From Rhyzopertha dominica (lineage: Eukaryota; Arthropoda; Insecta; Coleoptera; Bostrichidae): 64,000 bases of DNA. The translations under genes were made by a program, and so were the position numbers. Location of the stretch: contig QCXZ01000137.1 of NCBI GenBank assembly GCA_025024175.1, positions 75,330,680 to 75,394,679 of the forward strand, in the 5' to 3' direction. Within the stretch, counting starts at the first letter, position 1, and every line of letters starts with the position of its first letter. Under the pieces are notes generated by a model that searched no databases, was not told the DNA's origin, and worked only from the letters and a program-made list of their open reading frames with translations. This document shows positions 11,666 through 24,600 of the stretch, one piece after another.

Positions 11666-12530
11666 TATGATAGGCTTGTCATATAATGTTTAAGTTTTGT
11701 GCACTACCTAGCGCTTATCTACAAGATCATTACTGTATAATAATTCCCAAAAAATAATGCTCTCGGTAATACTGTAGTTGTCTTGCCGAAGGCTTTTTAA
11801 AACTACACATAGTTTCATTAATTCTGTAACCGATTGGATTGTACATGCGAGTACAAACGATATTTAATTAGCTATGATAAAAAAAACTAGATAAACTAAC
11901 AAGCGTTCAAAAAGGCTACAATGGATGAAAAGAACTTGAAAGGTACCGTACTATTTGACTGTATACCAGTTCACCGCTTCGGCCAATGATATTTAAACAT
12001 AAATCCCATATCAATGAGAGATTAGGAAAGAAAGGGTTAAATTTTACCTCCATCATCTGTCAAAATTACTGTGAAGATAAGTATAATCCTTTTTGTATAG
12101 GGAAAACTGTTACCACAATTGTTAGCAGTAGTCATGACATTTACAGTACAAATAGTAAAGTTATTAAATGAAATTATTATAACATGAAGAATAATTTGAC
12201 AGAACAATGAATCACTATTTTACAAATATTCATTAGTACTGGTAGAAGACGAACTTTCTTTGCCGACAATTTGTCAATAATTCGACACTTCTTTTGTTTC
12301 TGATTCCCCCAATTATCATTCTGCAATTGTCGTCAATCGCAAACCCTCCTGTCGTTTTAAAGTTAAAATATCTCCCCCTCCATCCACTAGTAATGAAACA
12401 AAAGTAGACCGTAAGCAATGTCCTTGTACATTTTTGGATTTACCAACTCCAGTCCTTGCGCCAAAGTATTTTCTTTACCTTTATCTAAACATCAATGCAT
12501 AAATTGATAAATATAGTTAGTAATAAATTT
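11666..12530. other. No recognised gene
   Basis: AT-rich spacer with no motif or repeat that I can support. Confidence 0.5.
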
Positions 12531-12532
12531 AA

Positions 12533-12660
12533 GGCCAGAAATTGAAATCTATCTTCATTAGTAAAATCTAAACCGCGCACCTAATTTTAAGGTGGTCGTG
12601 GCTACTACATGGTTGATTTTAGCTAATATCAATTTCAAAGAAGAGAACAGAAATCAACCT
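12533..12660. repeat. Degenerate copy of the GGYCGGTT MITE family
   Basis: The internal block AAGGTGGTCGTGGCTACTACATGGTTGATTTTAGCTAATATCAA is an imperfect copy of the block inside the 34114-34255 element. The ends (GGCCAGAAATTG at left, GAACAGAAATCAACC at right) are diverged versions of that element's inverted repeats. Confidence 0.6.
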
Positions 12661-12983
12661 GCTTTCTTTGATAGCTAATGTAGAGCGCAGCATAGAATAT
12701 TTTGACGGATTACTTGACATTCTGATTTATTATCAAAATATACCAAAATTACATCCTTCTTAATTTCTTTAACACGTCGCTGAACAATATATTATTTAAA
12801 AGCAGAATATCCGTTATCGTACTTCTCTCTAGATTTTTCGGGTAATAAAGCCAGATATGTTTCAGTGCCTGTCGATGTTACTGTCGTCAACTATGGTAGA
12901 TATTTTTTCCGAAAACCGTTGTGGAAGCCATTTGGTACGAAAACGTAACAAAACCTTGTAGGCAAGACCATGAGATTGTTATT
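12661..12983. other. No recognised gene
   Basis: AT-rich sequence with no supported feature. Confidence 0.5.
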
Positions 12984-13657
12984 AATGTTATGTTTGCATG
13001 GGTTTTTTAAGATAGTAACCAACATGAACTGAATGTGCTTTATTTGTAAAACAGGGACTTGCTACAATAAACGGATTTTACAGTTTTCATGACAAGTTAC
13101 ATTCAAACAAAACATGCCCAAGATAGCAACTTTGATATATTACCTCCTACTAGCTCCATATTTCAGAAAACGCTTGAACAGACATTACAAGGTTTAGATG
13201 ATGTCGCAAATTTTGCACGATATTATAATAACAGGAAAACAAGAAAAGGGCATGAAAGAAATTTACGAAGAGTATTTCTAAAATTGCAAAAAGCAAGATT
13301 CAGAATTAAGCTGAGTAAATGTGTGTTTTTCAAGAGGAAATCAATTATTTAGGACGTACGAAAACAAAATTTGGACTCAAGAAGGAACGGTTATCAACAC
13401 TATTAAGCTTGATTGGAGCAGATATTACAAAGTACTAAGAGACTTATGTACACCAAATCTGCCTAAACAGAAAACTTATGATGAATTACGTGTTATGCTG
13501 AAATTCCATCCTTGTCGCCAATGTTATTCGTTACATGGGTTTTTTGAGATAGTAATCAACATTAACTGAATGTACTTTATTTCTAAAACAGGAACTTGCT
13601 ATAATAAACATATTTTACAGTTTTCATGACAAGTAACATTTAAACAAATCATGCCTA
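12984..13657 (+). mobile_element. Rearranged Ty3/gypsy fragment between 137-bp direct repeats
   Basis: 12984-13120 and 13520-13657 are direct repeats (shared CATGGGTTTTTT, ACTGAATGT, ACTTGCTA, AATAAAC, TTTTACAGTTTTCATGACAA in order). The 400 bp between them codes for gypsy RT followed by a gag-like piece. The repeats could be LTR or UTR fragments of an internally deleted element or of two recombined copies. No terminal TG...CA or target duplication was established. Confidence 0.6.
13089..13530 (+). pseudogene. Gypsy RT fragment fused to gag-like fragment, broken
   Basis: The first part translates to FQKTLEQTLQGLDD, then the region where the RT catalytic 'YxDD' box should stand, then HERNLRRVFLKLQKARFRIK and LSKCVFF, all classical gypsy RT landmarks (fingers/palm and thumb). 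The catalytic box has been destroyed: the frame reads FARYYNN there, as a small local deletion would cause. After a frameshift near 13350 comes LGxxxTK..FGLKKE-like RT sequence. It then jumps to LSTLLSLIGADI and LCTPNLPKQKTYDEL, which resembles the gag domain of the same retrotransposon group. The RT-then-gag order is the reverse of a normal element. Both assignments rest on recalled motifs. Confidence 0.72.
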
Positions 13658-15044
13658 ACAAAGCATGATGTAACTGCTCCTTGAGAGGAGTTTAGTTACA
13701 AATAAACACTATAAACTTACCTTTATGGTAAATTTACAAATGGGACTGGTGATGCTTTATGGGCGCCATCAAATTTTTTATTATTAAAGTAACTAATACG
13801 GCCACCGTGCGGGAAATTCGGAAAACCGCAAAATAAATGACCACTTGGAAAGATACAGTTTTTTTTTAATATAAGATAAAAGGAAGTTATAAAATATGTG
13901 CAGGCGGTTGTACACAAGGTGGGCAGTACTGATTGATAATTAACTTATATGCGGTGAACAAAGAGATAAAATTTGTGACTCTTCGCAAAGCTTTGCTCAA
14001 TTAATTACAATTACAATTAATCTTTATGTATCGATCTCAATCTGATCTCATGTACATTCAATAACCGCTACGTATAGTGTAATATCGAAATGTGGTGTTC
14101 ACTTATCTGTATCCTGTCAAATGGTGGTGGTATGTGCAGTGTGGAATTGGTGGCCTGATGGGTGGTTATGCAATTCGACGATTTCCGGTAAGTAAGCAAG
14201 CTTCCATTCTTATATTTAGCTCCCTACAGGTACGGACAGACAGACAGAGACTCTCGGTATATAAAATGGNCTGATGGATGACCTTACTGTGACCTCGACG
14301 TTCGACCCTAACGATTGAATCAAAGTAATGTAAGTAAGCTGTACAAAATTAATTATATAATTTACCTCACTTCGCGGAGGGTCAGCTTATAGGTATAAGT
14401 ATATTCGACGACAGAAATAAGACCAACAAAGCAAGCAAAACTTATCAGGAACCCTGAAGTAGTAAAGGTAAGAGCAAATGATCGAAATAATGGTACATTA
14501 CCTTAATCAAAAATGTTAGATACACTATAAATACCGGGTGCTAGTTAATATAATAATTAATGTTTTACTTTCAGCTCAAGATTGCATGGCCAGTGAAGTC
14601 GGCAGCTGAGTGCCAGAACATGGGACTAATCTCCACAAAAGTAGAGGCCGAAAAAATATAAGAAAAAACAATACAAATCCACGGGCAGAAGGCAGAACGA
14701 CAGCCTGATTGGGGACAACCCACACCACAGATAGACTACTGAATATGTACAAATCTGGTGATTTTTGATTTAGTTAAATAAACGGACAAACGGAATGTTA
14801 CAATGACAACTTTGATATATTACAGTTAATATCAGATCGAAATCAAAAGAATTAATAAAGTTATTAGCGTTATTAGCTCGTATATAAGCTAATACGTTGT
14901 TTAAAAGTTTGCATAGATTGACGTATGTAATCTCTATCACAGTCATCGTAATCAATACAATGGGGAATGTTGGTGTCAATACTATCTTACTTTTGGGGAA
15001 ACTTTTTATGGATTTTTAGATTGCGAATGGCAATTTCATACTTG
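13658..15044. other. No recognised gene
   Basis: A 60-codon frame at 14092 runs through an N. It, and the frames near 14770-14979, show no motif. An acceptor-like TTTTACTTTCAG occurs at 14564-14575 but I could not build a gene around it. Confidence 0.4.
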
Positions 15045-15260
15045 CCGTCTTGCGCTTTTTAACTTCCATAGCCTTTTGTCTTCTCAATCTCCTTCCTGAA
15101 GGCCTTTTAAGCCCATCGCATTAATAACAGTGTCTTGTTATCTATTACAACTAGGATGGAGTCTTTCTCACCTATAATCTCTCGTATCCTATCATCCCTA
15201 ACATGCTCCAGTCTGGAGATACTGCAGCTTCTTCACCAGAAATCCATTTTAATGGATAGC
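15045..15260 (-). pseudogene. LINE endonuclease-reverse transcriptase polyprotein, C-terminal remnant
   Basis: The minus strand reads KLLSIKMDFW, a stop, then RSCSISRLEHVRDDRIREII and GEKDSILVVIDNKTLLLMRW. This matches the recurring C-terminal motif of arthropod non-LTR elements (of the form 'MDFWRRS.RISR..HVRN..IRE..G....ILD.IE...L.W.GH..RM'). There is an in-frame stop after the Trp and another after RWA, and the rest of the polyprotein is absent. It is a short dead fragment. The clade cannot be settled from this length. Confidence 0.62.
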
Positions 15261-18200
15261 AACTTATCTTTCTCTTTTTTTATTTAGCTCCCATTTTCAG
15301 TGCCATATCTTGGCACAAGTGACATATATAACATGACCTATGTTCGCTTTGTAATTCTGTTATTCCATCATTCAATAGTAAAGAATATAGTTGGCCTATT
15401 ACCCCATTATTGTGCAGACGAACGAGAAGATGTGATATAGAAGCAAGTACTAGTATAATTAACAATGTTTCTACATATTAGGGCGTCACTTCTGCAAAAA
15501 AAAATGGGAAAAGGGTAATAGACAAGACAGTTACAGACGAAATAAGTCTTATTTATTTTTGCTTACAGTGTTTTGCCATATAAACGGCAAAACATGGGTC
15601 TAGATTTATTTAACGGGTGTCAGAAAAAAATATCGTTACTTTTACAGTTTTTTCTTGAAGAGTTGTAGGAGGAACCATATGTATTAAACTGGAGGAAAAT
15701 GTCTTTTCCTCCCTTGCTGGTTTCGAGCAATAAACTTCCACCGCCGGTAGGAAATACCCAGGGAAACACCACTTTCCTCCCTTACTCTAACGCTCTTGTA
15801 CAAGTCCTAGAACTAGATAATGATTCTGTGAAGTGAAGGAACTTATATTTTTATGATTGTGAATAAAATACCCAATGACAGTCCCAATTTCCTGCGTTCT
15901 TTTATCTCCGGGGAAAATTTCCGCAATGCAAATATACCTAATCGGATTGTAGAATAAACGCTAAACGAACCGACCATTACCAAACTCAAAGAACGTCGTC
16001 CTTGAGACAGTCCTGTCACTAAACAATTCCTAAATGGAAAGGAATTTATCAGATACCACAACACTAAGGAAAATTCAAATAAGATAGAACTGCGTCGCCC
16101 ACGGACTGATGGGAGCGAGAAGTCACACGCGGTTTGAATAATTCAAGGCAATGCTCAATTTTTCATTTATAACACGATTTTCCCAATTCGTAGGGAGCTT
16201 TTGTAATTACGGGGGAAGTTGAATACAATACAAAGCGCGGAAGAAAGACATCACAGGCGACAGCGCAATGAAAAATGGTTTTAGGGGAAGCTGCGTGGTC
16301 GTGCAAATCGTACAGAGCGGGGGCATCGGCTAGTTTCTTGTTTAATTGTCAGTATTTCAAAGAAAATGTATTTGAATACATTAGAATGACGGAAGCTCCA
16401 AGTCCCAACAATTAGATCCTAGATATTTGCAAAACATAGATTTACTCATTGATAACATGTTTTAAGTACTTTACTTTGTACAAAGAAATTTTTCGCTTCA
16501 CAAATATTTTATTTAAAACTTCTGGACATAGACCCTTGTCTATTTCGTACAAAAAAAATACTAAAATAAACCACTTAANCACAAAATATTGTTTTTTTTA
16601 TTGCAAACAACAAAAATATGCAGAAAAAGTTATTAATTATCAGATTCCGTATCATCTCAGAGAGCACTTGCTATTGGTTGAAGGTTTGCATAATATTGCC
16701 TTTTGGTAAAAAGTCTAGCATTAACTCGGAAAACTCAATTATTGCGATTTTTTTTAATATATTTGATATTTTGCTTTTTGTGTTGGATTTTTTCGTAACA
16801 TGTCATTGTAATGGTTTTTATAGTCTAAAGGTTATGATACTCTATTCTTCGACCGTATTTTTTATGAGAAGATTCTGACTATTCTATGTATGTACAACTG
16901 TACTTTTTCATTATTTCGTTTTTTTCACTTCACCAAAAAAAACCTATAGCACGTCAGAAAGCTGGCACCTCACCAGAAATCGTAATTCGATTATATCTAA
17001 ATGTCCTGAGTACAACAACAGCGAAGAAATACAATAGTTTATTATATAGGTTTGTGGTTTTAATCGCAACAACCGTCATAAAATAAACGGAGCTTTTTTT
17101 AATGCTTCTAAAACATTTTTTCAATATAAATATTAAGACAGGTCAGCATTGTATTGATACCTCTATTTTTTTCTGGTTTAGGCCATGTAAACGTCACAAC
17201 AATGTTTCTCTTGTAGCTATATAAGCAAAAGTTGTTGAGCCATATTTCGGAAACAGCTACCTGAGGTTACAGAATTACTTTGCATTTAAATACCCGAAAT
17301 ACCTGCCTTTTATGACTTGGGGAAATATATTCATTTACCTTCTGCTCATTTTTTTCTTCCGAATGTTTGCAATCCATTCTTATTCATTGCTTCTTTTTCT
17401 GCCATGAACTATACACTTCACTAGGACTACTAGGACAAGTGCCTTAGAAAGCAAAATATCCTAATCCAGGACTTGGACTCGTCTTATAATGAGACGTCAT
17501 CTATTGCCTTACATCAGATTTTAGGAGGACTTGGGTCTTTTGCACAGTGTTGAGAAAAGGGTGAAAAGTACACACTTATGCTTTTAGTTTTCTTGTATAT
17601 TCATACGCATACTAATAACAGAAAAACGCACTTTTCCAAACGTATTACGAAAAGATCGAACATAAGTACTTCGCCAAATGTCGTCTTTGTACTTCGAAAT
17701 TGGATAACTTAGCTGAAACCTCAGAATGGCGTCTTCATCCAGTATATGTGAATGCTAGGATTTAGTTCTTGGACTGGAGGCCCTATTGGTCTTTTCACAA
17801 TTATGCTAAAGCCATTACTACAAATAGTCCGCTATGGAAGAATGCTACGGAAATTATGGTGTTATAAATTAAACGTGAATAACATTTGGTTGCTACAAGG
17901 TAGTACGAATCGCCCACTATAAAAACATCACTTTGTGGAGAAAGACATTGGATGATTGAATAATGCCACGAGGTACTGAAAAGAATTATTGCAAAGCGTC
18001 CTATTCTTATCTTGAACAAAAAAGCAATAACAATTGTCTCCTGAACCTTTAGATACCTGAGCAGAAAGATAAAGCGTTAAATGGGCTTGATAGAGTAAAA
18101 ATGTATATCCATTAAGATTATTATTAGTCAACAATTTAGAAAACTAATTACTTCAGGCACACGTCTAAGTATTGTTAAAAAAAGTGAATATTAAATTAAC

Positions 18201-18534
18201 CGAGGATTACAAAAATTTAATAATATATAAGGCGTTCTGTAAAATTAAAGAAACTGTAACCGACTTCCGGTATAACTGCAGGAGTCCTACGTTTTTAAAT
18301 ATTTTAGATTGAATGAACGCACTCGGATGTAAATTACAATAGGTTCATCTAGCCAACAACTTTATTTATTCTTAACGAACGCTACTTGTCAAATTTACAT
18401 GCCTTACCTACATATTTTTACCTAGAATTACTCTGCTATAATGAGCCCAAATGCTATCACTGATTTCATTTACAAATCAACTTATAAATCTCACTAATAA
18501 ATGAAAATTACTTAATTACTTCCTTGCTCGCTTC
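15261..18534. other. AT-rich spacer downstream of the CSP gene
   Basis: No gene recognised. On the minus strand a TAAATAAA-type polyadenylation signal (plus-strand TTTATTTA near 18361) lies about 170 bp after the CSP stop codon and may serve that gene. Short frames near 16449-17086 are AT-driven and contain an N. Confidence 0.4.
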
Positions 18535-18674
18535 TTAACCAGAATACTGCTGTAGCACCTTGTTCCACTCCTTGGGGTAGTTCTTCTGCACGTAGGCCAG
18601 TACCCTCTGAATTTGCTTGCTTTCCTTCGGGGTGCATTGAGGACACGAACCTCGCAGAACCAGAGGTGCCAGAC
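18535..18674 (-). CDS. CSP coding exon 3 (second Cys pair to stop)
   Basis: Acceptor CACTTTCAG ends at 18675. The exon completes a split Ser codon and encodes 45 residues from LAPLVLRG to QQYSG, then TAA at 18537-18535. It contains the second cysteine pair (CPQC) and the C-terminal helix with the conserved YPKEW motif. Confidence 0.93.
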
Positions 18675-21600
18675 CTGAAAGTGTTGCATTGATTGAGTAA
18701 GGATTGATGCAACAAGATTAGCGAATGACCTCAATTTGCACATGAGCAAGCAACGAGCGCAACAGCTAAGAAGTCTGGAATCCCATCGTTTACTTTTTAT
18801 GGGCTAGGTGCAAGACAATTATATGGTTCATTCTGTTTTTGTACAGTAATGTAACAGCCACGAGCAAAACTTATTGTTCGATGTTTAACGACCAACGATA
18901 GACTAGAATCTGTTAAGAAGTAGAAATAATACTTATTCATTTTTGTGAATTAACTATGCTAAGTTCAGTTTTTATTGGACATATGTAAATTACATAATGA
19001 CTTCAATAATAATAATGTTTGTTAACGGTTATCTACACGTACCGTTGCGAAAGAGTAATATAACATCAAGATTATTTTGAACCACTGAACTACCCTCATG
19101 GCATCATGATTGTAAAATATGTAATATCAACTTTTTTCAAACGTGTAAACTATTTTTATAGTTTATTATTATTGGACATATTTAAACCATACTTGATATA
19201 AGAACCCCGTAATTCAGTCAAAATACAAAACTCCACGAGTACACAATAATGGTTTTATTTATTAAAAAATGTAGCGCTTTACTACCGAAGATTATAGGTA
19301 TTTAAACCTATATTTACGAGGGGTATTAATAAATTAACTATTTGACTAACCTTGACTGTTCGGAGTATAGTAACAGAATCCCATTCCCATAGCAATATGT
19401 GTGTATATTTTTTAAAGAACTCATTTCAGCCACATTGCAAGTGATAAAATCGGAAATTTCGNATATTGAGCTAACAAAATACCTATAAAAGGGTGACGCG
19501 GTAAGGAGATTTATGCTTCACGAGCCTCTCCGTCTTATGCCATCGTGAAGAATTGCATTGCTTCTTTTAAAAGACAAAAACCTTCTATTCAAGATGAGCA
19601 AATGCCCGGAAGACCCATTTTTGTGACAGCCCCTGAAAACACCGATGTACCTCACGAAATGATCTTATTAGACCAAGAATTAGACTATAATATAAAGCTG
19701 AAAGACAGAACATTTGAAATGAACGAGTTCGGCTTATTGTTCTTGTAGAATTAGGTATCACAAATATGTCTGCCTAATGAATTCCAAAATACTTGGACGT
19801 GGATCGGAAGCGAGCACCTGTTGAAACTTCACATTAAGTGTGTGCTTGATTTAAAGGGGATTGGAAGTTTCTGAAGAGCGTTTAAACTATTAGTTTCGTT
19901 TAACAATTTGAAGCCTTTCTGCATTAGGCTAATAAATTATTACCCCTCGAAAATAAATTATTGTATATCATTTATAGAAAAAAAAACTGTAGATGACAAA
20001 TTGAATTTTGAACAAATAAAGAATACACTGAATTGCTATGGCATTGCAAATATTTTCAAAAGACAGTTATGTTAACTCTAAGTTTGAGATACTACTGATT
20101 CTTCTGATTGAGTAAGAAGGAACACAATTATTTAGTTAATATATCTGTTATAAGCTATTTGCGACAATACCTTTAAACTTATGAAATTAATTAAATGGTA
20201 TCTCTTATAACAAAATAAAATTTGCGGATGATAAATACCAAGAGACCTTTTGTACACCATATACCAACTTTATTTAAATTTTTACCAGTAGTTGGTTCTG
20301 TATAGGGTGTCCAAAATTCCTGTTTTCCGGGGTATCTCGGTAACCTTAAGAGGCAGAAAAAAAATAATACGCCTGTTCCGGGTTGAATTTTAGAGCACAA
20401 TTCGCAAGTCAAGTCAGATTTCCTACATAACGTTTCACTTGGGCGGTAGAGGTCAAATTTCAAAATTTTTAAATTTAAAAAAAGTCGAATAACTCAAGAA
20501 AGGCGTCGACCTGATCTTGTAATATTTCAGAAAAATGGGTCGCAGCTTACAACAATTTTAAAGTTTAGCTTATTTAAGCGGTTAAATTGTCTGACAACAT
20601 GTAGAAAACTAAAATGTTCGAATTGTTGTCGTTCCTTATTTATACACTTCAAGTATCTTTTACGCTGATACCGCGTTAGCTTATTTAAGCGGTTAAATTG
20701 TCTGACAACATGTAGAAAACTAAAATGTTCGAATTGNTGTCGTTNCTTATTTATACACTTCAAGTATCTTCTACGCTGATACCGCGTTTGTAAGATGCGC
20801 GTCAGTAGTTTTTCTTTATGTTTGATTATCTTTGTTCTAATTATTCTCTTGTGTTTAAAGGTGTTTTATACAATTCAATTTTCAAATATCCCCATAAAGA
20901 TCTAAAAGAGGCATTATCTAATAATGTCCGTGTTAAATGGGACAGTATTGCACTAGCATTTTTCAAACTGGGTGGAAGTGTGACCCCATTTGCAATCTCA
21001 CTCTCATTTGCAATCACTGCAAGTGATTCAGTATAATTACTAAATTTGGTATACATAAGTCGACTGACACAATGTATTTATAACACAAAGCTATTACGGA
21101 CAATTATTTCACTTTATAACAAACTTCTAAATAAAATGAACCATCATTTATAAACATAAAGTTAAAGGATATTAATAATGACAGCCAAAATGCAAATATA
21201 CTTATTTCTTATCTGTTGTTGCAGTATCTATTCGTATGTATTATAAATCCATAACAGTGGAGGGAACTACGGGAGAAATTCGTTACTAATGTCGGTTGAA
21301 GAGCTAGCTATTACCGAACAAGGAGATTAGATTTCTCCTGTTCATAAATGCACCCGGAAATCGGCAATTTAACAAACCGTGATGTGCATTAGGTGTGTTA
21401 ATTTTCTTAGGGCAGCAAAATGTAAGCCCACGAATAATTGTTCAATCAATTTTTTGCTTTCCATGTAGAGTTTAGATTCTTATTTCTTTCTTTATAATAT
21501 TCGCCAAGCCCTGAGAAAGGATTCAATTTTTAAATAATTCAAGATGAATATTTTTTGCGTATTTTATATGTAGCTGCATGGAAATATTTTGATGCCACTA

Positions 21601-24600
21601 CACAAACACTAAGTTCTCACGAGACTGCAGTTTAGTAGTCAATAAAACGGCCCTTAAACATCCGTGATCACTGTAGGTTCCTTTACTTATTCTTCAAAGC
21701 AGGACTAATGCTTAAGCATTAGTTTTATTTTCTTACACCACCAACTATTGTTGAAAATATGCATAAAAATACGTGTTCAAGTGTTGTCATAATGGTGTAG
21801 TTTTATTTGGCTTCTTAATAATGTTTACTGTTAGAGATATTTCTGATGGTTCATCTAGGTACTAAAAAGACGACGTTATTTATGGTCGAAAATATTCAAA
21901 TTTTTATTAATAATATTAGATTCAAAACTAAACAGAGCGCTGTACGACGCAATTTTCGGACCAATGATTTGAATGGGGTGTGCGAGAATGATCCTAAAGT
22001 GTGATGTTTTAGTATTAGTATGAATACGACCTATATAATCATCTTACTTTTGAGTCTTCTTCCTACGGGGTCGCATGGTGCCTCCCCTAAGGCGCACTTC
22101 AGCTGCCTAAGTAAGTATCTCTTATCGTTGAGGGTCGAATCCAGGGCTTCATCAGATATCTCCGGTCTGGGTGTTTCCGAATGAGCTAAGGCAATAAAGC
22201 CGGCCAGAACAGCTACAAACAAGCTAACCTGAAACAGAGGTTGTTTACTACGTATGGCCTAAAGCACTACTGAATTCGTCGAATATTTATTACTTCCTAC
22301 TTCTTTCGCGGGAAGGAATTGTAACGTTCGGAACTTTGCTAAATATATCTGCATTATAAATTTTAACCTTTCCAAACATACCAGTTTAATATATTCAGGG
22401 AAGTACATGTTCGTTAAAATTCCATGAAATCATGTTGAAATTTTTTTTATATCTAAATTCGAAAATCTTACACAACGTATGATATACGCAGGAACTGTCT
22501 TTTAAGAAGTTACCTCTTCGATACAAAACATTTTATAAAAATTACGCAGGTACATCTAAATAAGTTGCCAAATATAAAAAGGATTTCACTAGCATTACTA
22601 GCCTTATGCCCTAGAATGATATAGATCTAGTAAATTGCATTGTGAAGTCACTTATTACTGTCAGTGGTCAAGGCTGACTTAGTTTTCTCATTTTTACTTA
22701 TAGATGACTTGTAAAAAGGAATAAACAAGTGCATACACTATTATTGACGTGGGAACGACCATTGGATGTCAGGTTGATTTTATACTGTCTGCAATGCGTG
22801 TGCTTACAGAATACATTGCATGTAGTGCTTTTACCTTTAAAAATATTTAGCTATAGACGATATGAATCGAGCAGTAGGCTTTCTTCAGACAGGCACGAGG
22901 CTAGTTGAAGTTGCTGAGCGGATAGGCGCATAGTCATCAGTAGATTTTGGAGGGGATTAGAGAAAATGAAAGTCCTGCTGAACAATATCCAGCACGTCGA
23001 TGCAGTACAACAGCAACTCAGAATAGATTTTTGGTGTTAACTGCCAGAAGACACCCAACAATAACAGCACCAGACTTAGTTACCGAGTTAACAGAGATAC
23101 TGAAGGAATCTACATCTTAATTCTATACGACCACTGAGATGTTTACTTCATACAAGAGAGCATCGCGGAGTACGACTAGAGTGGTGTAGAAATTTTGTGA
23201 ATTAGGATAAAAATGCTAGGACTTTAGTTTTGTTTACTGATGAGTCCAGTTTTGGATTTTAACATGCTTCTCGTCAAACAAGAGTGTGGAAAAAGCCCAG
23301 GAAGTACACACCTACACAGGCAGAACTGTTTTATGGGGAGGAATTATGCCATCTCAGCAATACTTGGATGCCATTCTTCAACCCATTGTGCGTCCATATG
23401 CCGATGGTGTTGGTCCAAATTTTCATTTGATGCACGACAATAACGAAATAATTATTGCTGTGCCCAGTACAATCCCCTAACCTGAATCGAATTGAGCATG
23501 TCTGGGGTATGTTTCAAAGTCGAATTACCTTGCAAATAGGCAACATTCGCATTGCTTTTACAGTCAGGGAGCTTCTAACAGTAGAATGGATACGGTTACC
23601 TCCAGAAGATAAAGACCACCTTATTTCTTCTACGAACAATAGATGTAGAGCTGTGCTGAACCAACGATGAAGTCAGGGTTATTATGAAATATTTTCTTAC
23701 ATCTTCTGAATAAACCTCAAAATTCTAGTATTTTACTCTCCTTTTGTTTACTGTCATATTCCAGATAGTAGATGTAAGCTATTAGTCTTATTTTGTTACA
23801 ATATTATTATAAATAATCCTACCTATAACTATTTTATGCCATATATAAATTTTAGAAATATCCCTAGATTTATCTTGTGTGTGTACATTCAACTATTCAA
23901 CGACATCTCAGTTCTGTTAACAAGTGAGTGAAATTCTGACAGATTGTCAAGTGTTTTTCTAAAGCCTCTTCACCATATCTTTAATTTAATTAGTAAAAGT
24001 TCGCCACAATACGCTAAAGTTACTCGTATGCAGTATATCTTGTTTCTAATAGGCGTTTGATCAGATAATACCATCGCATTTAATATACTTTATAAATTCG
24101 TATGCTTCAAATATAAAACAGTAGGTAAAATACCATAATGTATTGTCTGAATTTATTATACCAATCTCGGGGATACCTCACGGTTCCAAATTTGGAACCA
24201 TTTTTACTTCTATTCTTTATATACTTTAATATTTATGATATTATTGTTTGTCGAATTGCCGATGACTTCTAAATCATTTTAGAGACATATGCTGATTGTG
24301 ACATTAGAATGTGATATGTAAATATCATGTGTAAACGTGATAAATGACTTTTGCGGAGTTCCTTCTTTATACTATTGCTCAAAATTCAACGAGCTTTTTT
24401 TATGGATAGCAAGAAAGGATCAGTTGAAGATTTTAACGGTTTGTTTTTGAGAAACTGGTAGGTTTTTTACTTGATGAATAAATAAATTGCTTGATGGATT
24501 TCAAATACAGTCTGAATGAAATCTTAAGTCTTTTTTTGTGGATTATTACCGCTTTCGATAATTTCGGCTGATTTTCCGACATGAAAGTGTCAAGTGTTAA

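Noticed and set aside
18512..18749. Two minus-strand frames overlapping the CSP third exon
   Set aside because: Both are out of frame with the spliced CSP product, which explains the conserved sequence there.
22031..22222. A 63-codon free-standing secreted peptide starting at TTG
   Set aside because: It is CSP exon 2 read past its splice donor; the true start is in exon 1 at 26440.
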